Positions 8,565-17,005 of a stretch of 64,000 bases of DNA are shown piece by piece (position 1 is the stretch's first letter; every line of letters begins with the position of its first letter). Below the pieces are notes generated by a model that ran no database searches, was not told the origin of the DNA, and saw only the letters and a list, made by a program, of their open reading frames with translations. Origin of the DNA: Salinibacter ruber DSM 13855 (lineage in GTDB: Bacteria; Bacteroidota; Rhodothermia; Rhodothermales; Salinibacteraceae); assembly GCF_000013045.1 (NCBI RefSeq), contig NC_007677.1, forward strand, positions 62,001 to 126,000, in the 5' to 3' direction. Position numbers and translations under genes: made by a program.

Positions 8565-8726
8565 ATGACCACAGCAACTGAGCACCTGCGCGACGCCTTT
8601 CGACGTTCTGTTCGTTATGCAGGCGGCGGGGCCGACCCCTCGTCGGGAAGCGGTGGGGGCGGTGGGTCAGGCGGCGGTGGGTCAGGCGGTGGGGGGAGTG
8701 AGGAGGACGAAGAACTTGAAACCTAA
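8565..8726 (+). CDS. Small Gly/Ser-rich protein with basic head and acidic tail
   Basis: A 53-residue open frame divergent from the CHAT gene. It starts MTTATEHLRDAFRRSVRYAGGGADP and then runs into three copies of a GGGGS-like linker repeat (residues about 30-44), ending EEDEELET. Support for it being real: correct start and stop, a shared divergent regulatory region, and a sharply biased composition (helical basic N-terminus, flexible linker, acidic end) rather than random GC-rich translation. No strong Shine-Dalgarno is visible, which is common in this lineage. Function is unknown. Because its neighbour is a CHAT protease, it could be a substrate or inhibitor, but that is speculation. Confidence 0.5.
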   Translation: MTTATEHLRDAFRRSVRYAGGGADPSSGSGGGGGSGGGGSGGGGSEEDEELET

Positions 8727-8814
8727 AGACAGGCCCCGACCATCGCAAAGGCCCACGAGGTCGCGACGAAAACGAGACGGGGGCGTAGACAACACGTCGC
8801 GGAGCGCCGGTCGC

Positions 8815-9393
8815 TCAGAACGATTCCGGGCGCCCGTAGAGGGAGGCCGTGCACGTGCAGGTGCCGCCACAGGCGGGACAGTGAGGACGACTGTTCGTCC
8901 GGGCGTAGTAGCGCTCGATGGTGGCAATCCGCGTGAAATCGTGCTTTTCGAACAGCACGCGGCTGCCGACGGGGGCGGGCCGGTGCCACGCGATGCCGAA
9001 CACGCGGGAGACGCCCCGATCGGTAAGCCGCTCAAGCCGGCGCTTGTAGAAGGCGGTCCCGACCCCACGGTTTTCCCAGTCCGCCCGCACACAGGTGAGA
9101 TGGAACAGGCCGTTCTGGGACGCGAGCGGCACGTCCAGGTCAAGCGTGTCGAGCCCAAGGTAGTGGCGGGTGTAGCGCCGGGTGCCCACCTCAAGGAACG
9201 AGACGCCCACGAGGGCATCGTCCGGGCCGACGGCCACGAGTCCAGCGGCCGAGTGGGTCGGGTCCAGGGCCGCCTCAATCCACTTGCGACGCGTATCGGG
9301 CGCGCCCCCGAACCGACTGGCCCAGAGCCGGTCGGCCGCGGAGACATCGGTGGGGGCGAGCGGACGGAGGCGAAACGACGAAGTGTTGTGCAT
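8815..9393 (-). CDS. GNAT-family N-acetyltransferase with C-terminal Cys cluster
   Basis: A 192-residue protein starting MHNTSSFRLRPL. It has the GNAT order: an R.L.P.D..A.. start, a central VGVSFLEV strand and the acetyl-CoA loop CVRADWENRGVGTAFYKRR (Q/RxxGxG/A type, residues about 108-126). The catalytic core ends near FEKHDF. A short tail, CPACGGTCTC, could bind a metal. The start was placed at ATG 9393 because the longer frame upstream is an antisense shadow of recF. It is convergent with the small gene at 8565 and divergent from recF. The substrate cannot be predicted. Confidence 0.85.
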   Translation of the reverse strand: MHNTSSFRLRPLAPTDVSAADRLWASRFGGAPDTRRKWIEAALDPTHSAAGLVAVGPDDALVGVSFLEVGTRRYTRHYLGLDTLDLDVPLASQNGLFHLTCVRADWENRGVGTAFYKRRLERLTDRGVSRVFGIAWHRPAPVGSRVLFEKHDFTRIATIERYYARTNSRPHCPACGGTCTCTASLYGRPESF

Positions 9394-9481
9394 AAACAGC
9401 GTCGGACGCAACAAAGGAGGGCCGGCGGCGTCATTGGGGGCCAACGAACGAAGGCCCCGCCCCTGCCGTAATGGTAGCCTT

Positions 9482-9499
9482 GGAGCTCGCGCGAGCTCC
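9482..9499. promoter_or_regulatory. 18-bp perfect palindrome in the recF leader
   Basis: GGAGCTCGCGCGAGCTCC is fully self-complementary and ends 32 bases before the recF ATG. It could be an operator or fold into a stem in the leader RNA. No consensus for a named regulator is recognised. Confidence 0.4.
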
Positions 9500-9531
9500 C
9501 GTTCAGGTTTTCCAGAGCTGGTGCCCCGTCC

Positions 9532-10770
9532 ATGATTCTGCACACCCTTCGCCTCCGGTCGTTCCGGGCCCACGCGGAGAGCGAGTTCGACCTCGCCCCG
9601 TCGATCAACCTCCTCTACGGGGCCAACGGGGCGGGCAAGACAAACGTCCTGGAGGCGGTTCACTACCTGTGCCTCACCAAGAGCTTTACGGCCTCGCGAG
9701 ACCGGTATGCCGTCCGCAAAGACGCGCCCTACTTCGAGATTGAAGGCCGCATCGGGCAGGTCCGCGAGGAGCCGATGACCGTGCGGCTGGCGTACGTGCC
9801 GGGCGAGGGCAAGAGCATCTTCGTAAACGGCGCGGAGCTCGACCGGCTGGCGGACATCGTCGGCACGCTGCCGGTGGTTGTCTTCTCGCCGGAGGACTAC
9901 GACCTGACGGCCGGCGGGCCCAGCGAGCGGCGCCGCTTCGTCAACAACATCCTCAGCCAGGCGCGGTCCGTCTACATGGAGACGCTGATGAAGTACCGTC
10001 GCGCGCGGCGCCAGCGCAACGAGGTGCTCCGCAGCTACAAGAAGCGGTCCGCCCCGCCGCCCGACGAGCTCCTGGCCCCCTGGACGGAAAAGCTCGTCGG
10101 GCTCGGCAGCCGCATCGTGCACCGGCGCCAGCAGTTCCTGCAGGCGTTCGCGGACGACCTCGAAGAGGCGTACCGCCGCATCGACGCGGTGGCCGAGCGG
10201 CCCACGATCGAGTACGACACGATTGCGGACCTGGCCCCCGACGCGACGCCCGACGCCATCGAAGACGAATTCCGGGCGGCCCTCGCCCGCAAGCAGGGGC
10301 AGGAACGAGACCGCGGCACCACCCTCGTGGGGCCGCAGCGGGACGAGCTCGTCTTCCGCCTCGACGACCTGGAGGTGCGCCGGTACGGCTCGCAGGGCCA
10401 GCACCGCACCTTTGCCATGGCCCTCAAGCTGGCGCAGTACTTCTACCTGCAACAGCGGAACGACACCGAGCCGCTGCTGCTCCTCGACGACGCCTTCGGC
10501 AAGCTCGACGCGGAGCGCACCGGGGTCTTTCTCGACCTCCTCCGGTCGGACGCCGTGGGGCAGAGCCTCGTCACCGCCACCCGCCGGGGGCCCTTCGAGC
10601 CGGCGCTCAACGCAGAGCCCGCGTCGCACCGTGCCCTGCAGGTCCGCCCGGGCGGCGGGACGGCGGCGGTGACGCCGGATCCGGAGTACGCCCGTGGAGA
10701 GGCGACGGCCGCCAACGGCGCGGCGTCGGCGCCCACAGGGGCTGACGCGGCGTCCACGTCCCGCGACTGA
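9532..10770 (+). CDS. recF: DNA replication and repair protein RecF
   Basis: RecF is an SMC-like ATPase that loads RecA at single-strand gaps with RecO and RecR. The 412-residue frame has Walker A GANGAGKTN at residues 30-38. The arm region includes the RecF-typical RRFVNNILSQ. The ABC signature GSQGQHRTFAMALKLAQ is near 285-301 and Walker B PLLLLDDAFGKLD near 314-326. The last 45 residues are an Ala/Thr/Gly-rich extension beyond the usual end. In many bacteria recF sits with dnaA/dnaN near the origin; here those genes are absent, although parS-like sites lie 6 kb away. Confidence 0.96.
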   Translation: MILHTLRLRSFRAHAESEFDLAPSINLLYGANGAGKTNVLEAVHYLCLTKSFTASRDRYAVRKDAPYFEIEGRIGQVREEPMTVRLAYVPGEGKSIFVNGAELDRLADIVGTLPVVVFSPEDYDLTAGGPSERRRFVNNILSQARSVYMETLMKYRRARRQRNEVLRSYKKRSAPPPDELLAPWTEKLVGLGSRIVHRRQQFLQAFADDLEEAYRRIDAVAERPTIEYDTIADLAPDATPDAIEDEFRAALARKQGQERDRGTTLVGPQRDELVFRLDDLEVRRYGSQGQHRTFAMALKLAQYFYLQQRNDTEPLLLLDDAFGKLDAERTGVFLDLLRSDAVGQSLVTATRRGPFEPALNAEPASHRALQVRPGGGTAAVTPDPEYARGEATAANGAASAPTGADAASTSRD

Positions 10771-10819
10771 GCGGAGAACGACGCACCTATCTTTGCCAAC
10801 AAGCGACAGCACGTCTCCG

Positions 10820-12355
10820 ATGAGCAGGTCTTTGACCGCACGCCGCGCCCCCGCTCGACGCACGAGGCTTTGGGCCCTTGTGCCCGTCCTCGTACTGCTC
10901 CTGGCGGTCGGCACCGGGTGTGTCTCGACGGGCACGAACCCGGTTTCCGGAAACACGCGCGCCTACGGGTACTCGTGGCAGGAGGAGGTAACGATGGGCC
11001 AGAAGGCGGACAAGCAGATTCAGAGCCAGTACGGCGTCTACGACGACGAGGAGCTCCAGGAGTACGTCGACGGGGTGGCGCAGGAGGTGCTGGCGGAGAG
11101 CCACATGCGGCGGCCCGACACGCCCGAGCGGTTTCGAAATACGGAGTTTGAGTTCCGCGTGCTCGACAGTCCCATTATCAACGCGTTTGCGCTCCCCGGC
11201 GGCTACGTGTACGTAACCCGGGGCCTCGTGGCCCACCTCAACAACGAGGCCCAGCTGGCCATGGTGCTTGGGCACGAGATTGGACACGTCGCCGCCCGGC
11301 ACGCCTCGCAGCAGGCGGCCCGCCAGAAGTTCACGCAGGGGCTTCTGCTCAGCGGGGCCGTCGCCGGGCAGGTGGCGTTCGGGGGCAATGTGGCGGAGAA
11401 CGTCATGGGGCTTGGGGGGCAGGCCGCGCAGTTGCTGTCCCTCAGCTACAGCCGCGACAACGAGCGCGAGTCCGACCGGCTCGGGGTGGAGTATGCCGTC
11501 CGGGCGGGCTACGATGGGGCCGAGGGGGCGGCCTTCTTCGAGTCCCTCGAACGGGTGCGGGAGCAGGGGGGGCAGTCCATCCCGACGTGGCAGTCGACCC
11601 ACCCAGACCCAGGGGCGCGGCAGCAGACGATTCCGGAGCTGGCCCAGACGTGGCGGAAGAAGGTGGACAGGCCGGCCACGACGATCGACCAGGATGCGTA
11701 CTACAACGCCCTCGAGGGCACCGTGCTCGGCAAAAATCCGCGTCAGGGCTTCGTGGAGGAGGGGGTGTTCTATCAGCCCGAGCTGGCGTTCCGGTTTTCG
11801 ATCCCGAGCCGCTGGGACGTACAGAATCAGCCCCAACAGGTGGCCCTGGTGCAGCCCGACCAGTCGGCCTACATGATCTTCACGTTCTCCGACGCCGAGA
11901 CCCCCGACGCCGCGGCCCGCAAATTTGCCGGACAGGACGGCCTCTCGGTCCTCGATCGCCAGAGCACTTCCGTGAACGGAAACGACGCCCGGCGCGTCCT
12001 GGCCGAGGGGAAGACGCAGCAGGGGCAGGTCGTTCGCCTGCTGACCTACTTCATCGCCTACGGAGACAACGTGTACCAATTTCAGGGAACCACCAGTGCC
12101 GATCGGTACGACGCCTACCGGCCCGACTTCGAGCGGACGATGACAAGCTTCGCGCGGCTCACCGACTCGGAGAAGCTGAACCGACAGCCCGCGCGCATCG
12201 CGATCCAGGCGGCGGACCGGGAGGGGGCCTTTCGGTCCTTCGTCGATACGGACGCGCTGCCGTCCGACATGACGGAGGAGGACCTCGCGATTATCAATCA
12301 ACTGGACGTGGACCAGGTCGTCGCTCCGGACCGCCCCCTGAAGCTGCCGAACTAA
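10820..12355 (+). CDS. M48-family metallopeptidase lipoprotein (BepA/YfgC-like)
   Basis: A 511-residue secreted protein. The start at ATG 10820 gives a good lipoprotein signal: basic head, hydrophobic LWALVPVLVLLLAVG and lipobox TGC. The peptidase domain has the zinc motif HEIGH at residues 152-156, preceded by INAFALPGGYVYV and followed by the third ligand region ESDRLGVEYA near 217. These are the hallmarks of the M48 family that degrades misassembled outer-membrane proteins. The C-terminal 200 residues form a separate domain that could bind partners. It follows recF with 49 bases between, on the same strand, so the two may be co-transcribed. Confidence 0.9.
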   Translation: MSRSLTARRAPARRTRLWALVPVLVLLLAVGTGCVSTGTNPVSGNTRAYGYSWQEEVTMGQKADKQIQSQYGVYDDEELQEYVDGVAQEVLAESHMRRPDTPERFRNTEFEFRVLDSPIINAFALPGGYVYVTRGLVAHLNNEAQLAMVLGHEIGHVAARHASQQAARQKFTQGLLLSGAVAGQVAFGGNVAENVMGLGGQAAQLLSLSYSRDNERESDRLGVEYAVRAGYDGAEGAAFFESLERVREQGGQSIPTWQSTHPDPGARQQTIPELAQTWRKKVDRPATTIDQDAYYNALEGTVLGKNPRQGFVEEGVFYQPELAFRFSIPSRWDVQNQPQQVALVQPDQSAYMIFTFSDAETPDAAARKFAGQDGLSVLDRQSTSVNGNDARRVLAEGKTQQGQVVRLLTYFIAYGDNVYQFQGTTSADRYDAYRPDFERTMTSFARLTDSEKLNRQPARIAIQAADREGAFRSFVDTDALPSDMTEEDLAIINQLDVDQVVAPDRPLKLPN

Positions 12356-12454
12356 CGGGGGAACAGCTCCAGGAGGCCTCGGGGCAGGTGTCCCCCGGCT
12401 CCCGCGAAGCCGATCCGGCCGTGCGGGGGGCGAGCGACGCGGGTCTGCTTTCCA

Positions 12455-12901
12455 CTAACGGCGGGCCCGGTGGGGATCCTCCTCTTCCTCCGTCGGGGGA
12501 ATGACGCGCCCCTCGCCGCCGACGACCATCTGGTCGTCCCGGTAGATGTACGTGCGCAACTTGACGTGCTTCTTGTCCTCGATCTTCTCTGAGACCTTCA
12601 CCTGGACGCGGACCTCGGAGCCGACCGGGACGGGGCGGAGAAAGCGGCACGAAATGCCGACGGCGATGCTGCCGTGCCCGGGAAAGTCGCGGCCCAGCAC
12701 CTTTGAGATGAGGCCGAGCAGGAGCACGCCGTGGACGATGGGCTTGCCGAATCGGGAGTGTTCTTCCGCGTAGTCCGGATCGACGTGCACAGGGTTGTCG
12801 TCGCCCGTGATGTCGGCGAACTTCTTCACGTCCTCCGCCGTGACGACCCGTGTCCACTCGTGGGAGTCGCCAATCTCAATCGATTCGTAGGTGTTGACCA
12901 T
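12455..12901 (-). CDS. MaoC-like (R)-enoyl-CoA hydratase
   Basis: A 148-residue hot-dog-fold protein. The hydratase-2 motif is present: FADITGDDNPVHVDPDYAEE (residues about 27-46) contains the catalytic Asp and His, followed by VHGVLLLGLISKVLG. Such enzymes hydrate trans-2-enoyl-CoA to (R)-3-hydroxyacyl-CoA, linking fatty-acid oxidation to other pathways such as polyhydroxyalkanoate supply. The C-terminal 15 residues are charged and outside the domain. It is convergent with the M48 gene and divergent from the MMPL exporter. Confidence 0.85.
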   Translation of the reverse strand: MVNTYESIEIGDSHEWTRVVTAEDVKKFADITGDDNPVHVDPDYAEEHSRFGKPIVHGVLLLGLISKVLGRDFPGHGSIAVGISCRFLRPVPVGSEVRVQVKVSEKIEDKKHVKLRTYIYRDDQMVVGGEGRVIPPTEEEEDPHRARR

Positions 12902-13151
12902 GGGCAGCGAGTGGTTGGAGAGGGAAAGGGCAAAAGAAGAAAAGAGCGTTCCGCACCCAAGGTAGAAAGAAACGACGGAAAAACCTACCGATGGGGGCGG
13001 CGAGACGGATCAGAACCCCGTCGGCGTGTTTAGGAGCCGGGCATCAACGCCCGAGCGGACCGGGGCGTTACTCCTGCGTGGAGGCGGGCGGCCCGTTGAC
13101 ACGGGACGGGAGAATGCATCTCCGTTTTCGGTCATTCAACGCACAAACGTG

Positions 13152-15701
13152 ATGGATCGTCTTTTTCGGGCCCTTCGGCCGTTCATCCGGCGCGTAACGC
13201 AGCGTGCCGGAGGGGTGCTCGTGCTCGCCGTCCTGGCGACGATCCTGGGCGGCTACGGGGCGTCTCAGCTCTCCATCGACACCGACATTTCCAATCTCGT
13301 CCCCGAAGACTACGAGAGCGTCCAGGCGCTCGATACCCTCCAGCGCACCGTCGGGGGGGAGCGCGACATGGCGGTTGCCATCTCCAGCCCGTCGTTCGAG
13401 GCCAACAAGGCGTTTGCGGAAGATTTCATTCCGAGGGCCCTGTCTTTGAGGCGAGAGGCGGACACGAGTGCGACGTACCTGACGCGGGTCGAGTACAAGC
13501 GCGAGGTCAAGTTTCTGAAGGACAACGCGCTCTACTTTGCGTCCGACCAGGAGCTGCGCCAGGTCGAAGACTTTTTGGACGATCAGATCGCGGAGGCGAA
13601 GCGGGCCCGCCAGGAGGCCAACCCGTTCTACTTCGAGCTCGAGGAAGAAGAGGGGGGGACGGCCGACACTGCCGAAACGACGGAAGAGTCCGGCGAGGCG
13701 CTGGAGGGGGTCTACGACCGCCTCATCGGAAAACGATACCCGATCTCCGACGACAGCACCACGATGGTGCTGCGCTTCTACCCGTCGGGGGCGAACACGA
13801 ACATCGGCTACATCGAGAACCTGTACGCCGACACGCGGGCCCTGGTCGACCGGATGGAGCCCGCGTCGTACCACCCGGAGATGGAGGTTGTGCTCGCCGG
13901 GCGCCTGTACCGGCAGCTCGTGGAGGTGGAGACCATCTGGAGCGACGTGACCGGCTCGTTCGGGGTGGGCGTGGGGACCGTACTGCTCGTGGTCATTCTG
14001 TACTTCCTGTACAAGGCCTACCGGGTGCGGTCGGGCCCGGGCTTTGACGGGCGGGTGCTGCTGCGCGAGCTGGTGCGGGCGCCGGTGATGGGCCTCGTGA
14101 TCGGGGTGCCCTTGTTCATGAGCCTGGCGTGGACGGGCGGCGTGGCGGCCCTGCTGTTCGGGCGCCTCAACCTTATGACCTCCACCCTCGGGCTCGTGCT
14201 CTTCGGGCTGGGGATCGACTTCGGCATCCACTTCTACGCCCGGTACGCCGAGGAGCGGGCCGACGGGCACTCGGTCGTCGACGCGGTGGAGCGGACCTTC
14301 GTCAGCACCGGCCAGGCCATCGCCGTCGGGGCCTTCACGACGGCCGGGGCCCTCTACGTGCTCGTGGTGGCCGACTTCAAGGGCTTCAGCGAGTTTGGGG
14401 CCATCGCGGGGACGGGCGTGCTCTTTGCACTCGTCGCCATGACGGTGGTGATGCCGGCCCTGTTGGCCCTGCTGGAACGGACTGGCCTGCTCGACCTGCG
14501 GAGGGGCGCCGGCATGGAGGCGGCGCCCGACGACGCCCCGCGGCGGTATTCGGCGGCACGGCCCGTCGTGGTGGGGGGCCTCGTGGCCGTCCTCTTGGCC
14601 CTGGCGCTCGCCCCGCGGGTGGACTTTCAGTACGACTTTGGGGCGCTGGAGCCCGAGTACACCGAGTACGAGCAGCGGGACCGGTACGTTGACCGCGTCA
14701 GCACCGGGGGCAGCAACAACCGCCGCAACCCGGCCTACATCGTGGCGGACAGCCGAGACGCCGTGCCCAAGATTGTAGCGGCCGTCCGCAAGAAAATGCG
14801 GGCGGACACGACCTCCCCGACCATCCTGGCGGTGGAGAGCCTGCAGGAGCGGTTCCCGCTTCGCGATACGGCGCAGGCCTCCAAGCTGGCCCGCATCGCC
14901 CAGATCCGGGAGACCGCCACGGAGAACCGGTACCTCCGGGACGAGTCGACCGACGCGCTCGAACGGCTGCGCCGCGCCGCGCAGCCCCGCGCGCCCATCC
15001 CGCTCGATCAGGTGCCCCGGTCGCTCCGGAAGCAGTTTACGACGAAGGACGGCGAGCTCGGGCGGTTCGTCATGATCTACCCCTCGGTCGGCCTCTCCGA
15101 CGGGCGGAAGTCGATTGCCTTCGCCAAAGACGTGGGCACCATCACGACCGAGGACGGCACCACCTACCACGCGGGCTCGACCTCGCTCGTGGCGGCGGAC
15201 ATGCTGATGCTGCTGCAACGGGAGGCGCCCTGGATGATCGCCGGGACGTTCGTCATTGTCGCCCTGCTGATGCTGCTCAACTTCCGGTCGCTCCGGTGGG
15301 CGGGCCTGGCGCTCGTGCCGCTCGTGGTGGGCCTGCTGTGGATGCTCCTGGTGATGGAGGTCTTCGGGCTGAAGGTCAATTTCTACAACATGATCGTCTT
15401 TCCGGCCATCCTGGGGATCGGCAACGACGCGGGTGTGCACATGGTGCACCGGTACCGGGAGGAGGGCCCCGGCTCGCTCTGGACGGTACTGCGGTCGACG
15501 GGCGAGCACGTGACGATGGGCACGCTCACGACGATGGTCGGGTTTGGGGGGCTGCTTCTGAGCTTCCACCCCGGCCTCAACTCGATGGGCACCCTCGCGG
15601 TGCTGGGGCTGGGCACGACCCTGCTGGCGGCGGTGGGCTTCCTGCCCGCCCTCTGGCAGTGGCTGGAGGATCGGGGGTTTTGGGGGAGTGTTGAGCGTTG
15701 A
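13152..15701 (+). CDS. MMPL/RND-superfamily exporter
   Basis: An 849-residue membrane protein with the RND layout: one N-terminal helix (GGVLVLAVLATILGGYG), a large periplasmic loop, a block of helices, then the same arrangement repeated. The MMPL/SSD signature STLGLVLFGLGIDFGIHFYA occurs in the first half and FYNMIVFPAILGIGNDAGVH in the second, carrying the intramembrane Asp of the proton path. It belongs with the 'predicted exporters of the RND superfamily' (lipid or hopanoid transport type), not the AcrB drug pumps. ATG 13152 was chosen over the in-frame codon at 13026 because the upstream part is low-complexity. The cargo is not predictable. Confidence 0.87.
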   Translation: MDRLFRALRPFIRRVTQRAGGVLVLAVLATILGGYGASQLSIDTDISNLVPEDYESVQALDTLQRTVGGERDMAVAISSPSFEANKAFAEDFIPRALSLRREADTSATYLTRVEYKREVKFLKDNALYFASDQELRQVEDFLDDQIAEAKRARQEANPFYFELEEEEGGTADTAETTEESGEALEGVYDRLIGKRYPISDDSTTMVLRFYPSGANTNIGYIENLYADTRALVDRMEPASYHPEMEVVLAGRLYRQLVEVETIWSDVTGSFGVGVGTVLLVVILYFLYKAYRVRSGPGFDGRVLLRELVRAPVMGLVIGVPLFMSLAWTGGVAALLFGRLNLMTSTLGLVLFGLGIDFGIHFYARYAEERADGHSVVDAVERTFVSTGQAIAVGAFTTAGALYVLVVADFKGFSEFGAIAGTGVLFALVAMTVVMPALLALLERTGLLDLRRGAGMEAAPDDAPRRYSAARPVVVGGLVAVLLALALAPRVDFQYDFGALEPEYTEYEQRDRYVDRVSTGGSNNRRNPAYIVADSRDAVPKIVAAVRKKMRADTTSPTILAVESLQERFPLRDTAQASKLARIAQIRETATENRYLRDESTDALERLRRAAQPRAPIPLDQVPRSLRKQFTTKDGELGRFVMIYPSVGLSDGRKSIAFAKDVGTITTEDGTTYHAGSTSLVAADMLMLLQREAPWMIAGTFVIVALLMLLNFRSLRWAGLALVPLVVGLLWMLLVMEVFGLKVNFYNMIVFPAILGIGNDAGVHMVHRYREEGPGSLWTVLRSTGEHVTMGTLTTMVGFGGLLLSFHPGLNSMGTLAVLGLGTTLLAAVGFLPALWQWLEDRGFWGSVER

Positions 15702-15735
15702 GGGGTGAGCGTTGAGGTTGAGAGGGGGCGGGGAG
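15702..15735. repeat. GTTGAG-rich spacer between exporter and integron
   Basis: The hexamer GTTGAG occurs four times within about 33 bases (15690-15722), including the exporter stop. It is a small direct-repeat patch at the edge of the integron region; function unknown. Confidence 0.35.
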
Positions 15736-16775
15736 CTACGTCGGGTCTTCGGGCAACGTGTCGAGGGGGCTGGTGACGCCGTCGTCGCTCTGCTCCAGGA
15801 CGTGGACGTACTGCATGGTGGTGCGCAGCTGCTCGTGCGCGAGCAGCTTCTGGATGGTGCGCACGTCGGTGCCGTCCTGCAGCCGGTGCGTGGCGAACGA
15901 GTGACGAAGGGTATGGCAGGTGGCCCGCTTCTCGATGTCGGTCGCGTCGGCGGCCTTCTTGACGGCCCGCTGCACGGCCGAGTCGGAGCGGTGGTGGCGG
16001 CGGACGGCCCCACTGCGCGGGTCCTCCGAGAGGGTCGTGGAGGGAAACACGTACTGCCAGCGCCACTCGGTTTTTGCAGTCGGATACTTCTCTGCAATGG
16101 CATCCGGCAGATAGACGCCGCCTACGCCGTCGGCACAGTCCGCCTCGTGCTGGGCCTTCACTGTTTTCAGGTGGCGCCGGAGCGGGCCGTGGAGGCGCTC
16201 GGGCAGCACCGTCGTCCGGTCCGTGCCGCCCTTTCCGTCCCAGACGTGGAGGCGGCTGGTTCCAACGTCGAGTTCTTTGACCCGAAGACGGAGGGCTTCG
16301 GACAGCCGGAGGCCGCTTCCGTAGAGAAGATGCGCGGTCAGGCGATTCGGGCCGGGAGAGAGGGCCGCGAAGAGCTGCCGCACCTCCTCGCGCGAGAGCA
16401 CCGTGGGGAGGCGTTTGGGGCGGTCGGCGCGGTCGAGCGGTCCAATGTCGTCCAGCTCAATTTCAAGCACCTGTTCGTAGAGGAAGATCAGGGCGCGGTC
16501 TAAAACCACTTCCGCCCTCACGTTCGTTCGGTCAGGGCGTTGAGGGCCTGGTTCTGCGTGGAGGCGGCCACGTTGCGCTCCGACGCGAGGTGACCTAAGA
16601 AGGCGCGAATGTCGTCCTCGTTGAGGTGGCGGGGATGGGTGGTGTCGTGGAAGCAGGCGAAGCGTTCGGCCCAGCGGACGTACGCTTTTTCCGTGTGGTA
16701 GCCGTACTGGCGGCGCCGGCAGGTCTGCCGCACCTGATCGAGGAGTTTGGGCGACTGGTCTGGGGCATCGGGCAT
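15736..16775 (-). pseudogene. intI: Integron integrase IntI, interrupted by a 44-bp insertion
   Basis: IntI recombines attI and attC sites. The N-terminal core-binding half (from ATG 16775, MPDAPDQSPKLLDQVRQTCR) ends at an early stop at 16518. The catalytic half continues in another frame. Removing the 44-bp duplication/insertion at about 16488-16531 restores one 331-residue frame (996 bases including stop). Catalytic residues are intact: Arg in GSGLRLSEAL, Lys in GKGGTDR, HTLRHSFATH, LLAHEQ and Tyr in TMQYVHV. The IntI-specific insertion between the Lys and the HxxR box is present, with AEKYPTAKTEWRWQYVFPS and DPRSGAVRRHH. That insertion distinguishes it from XerC/D and phage integrases. As sequenced it should be inactive. 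Confidence 0.88.
16488..16539. repeat. 8-bp direct repeats flanking a 36-bp insert inside intI
   Basis: TCAGGGCG occurs at 16488-16495 and 16532-16539 on the plus strand. The 36 bases between them plus one repeat copy (44 in all) are exactly what must be removed to repair the integrase frame. This looks like a target-site duplication around the footprint of an excised insertion sequence or a tiny element; the insert reads CGGTCTAAAACC at one end and GTTCGTTCGG at the other. Confidence 0.7.
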
Positions 16776-16972
16776 GGCGACCGGCAGTTGGCTCCGACAC
16801 GACGTATGGCTTGAAAATAAGATTGCCAATATCGAGTATGCCAAGCGGTAGGCGATATTCCGTCAATCGAACCTGCTTGACATATGAACAGTCCTGTTCG
16901 CCCAACTGCGTTGGGTCCACGGGGTTACGAAACGAGTGCGTGGATATGTTGAGTGCTCTGATATAATTACAG
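16776..16972. other. attI: Presumed attI/promoter region of the integron
   Basis: This 197-base gap separates intI from cassette 1, where attI and the cassette promoter lie in integrons. It contains a LexA-like palindrome (16886-16899), a perfect inverted repeat CCCAAC-TGC-GTTGGG (16901-16915) whose halves match the RYYYAAC/GTTRRRY core pattern, a TTGACA (16877-16882), and a TATAAT (16962-16967) just before the cassette. No well-spaced -35/-10 pair was found. The inferred attI-cassette junction is at about 16972, where GCTATAAGGCTC begins. Confidence 0.5.
16886..16899. promoter_or_regulatory. LexA-box-like palindrome upstream of intI
   Basis: GAACAG-TC-CTGTTC is a perfect 6-bp-arm inverted repeat carrying the GAAC...GTTC halves seen in many LexA operators. 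In several bacteria intI is SOS-controlled through a LexA site. Here it lies 111 bases from the intI start, further than usual. The exact LexA consensus of this lineage is unknown to me. Confidence 0.4.
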
Positions 16973-17005
16973 GCTATAAGGCTCGTCCATAAGCTTCTTC
17001 TCCCA

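Noticed and set aside
16901-16915. CCCAAC-TGC-GTTGGG as the actual attI crossover site
   Set aside because: It matches the integron core pattern, but the cassette-1 end matches TATAAGGCTC at 16974 much better, so the junction was placed there.
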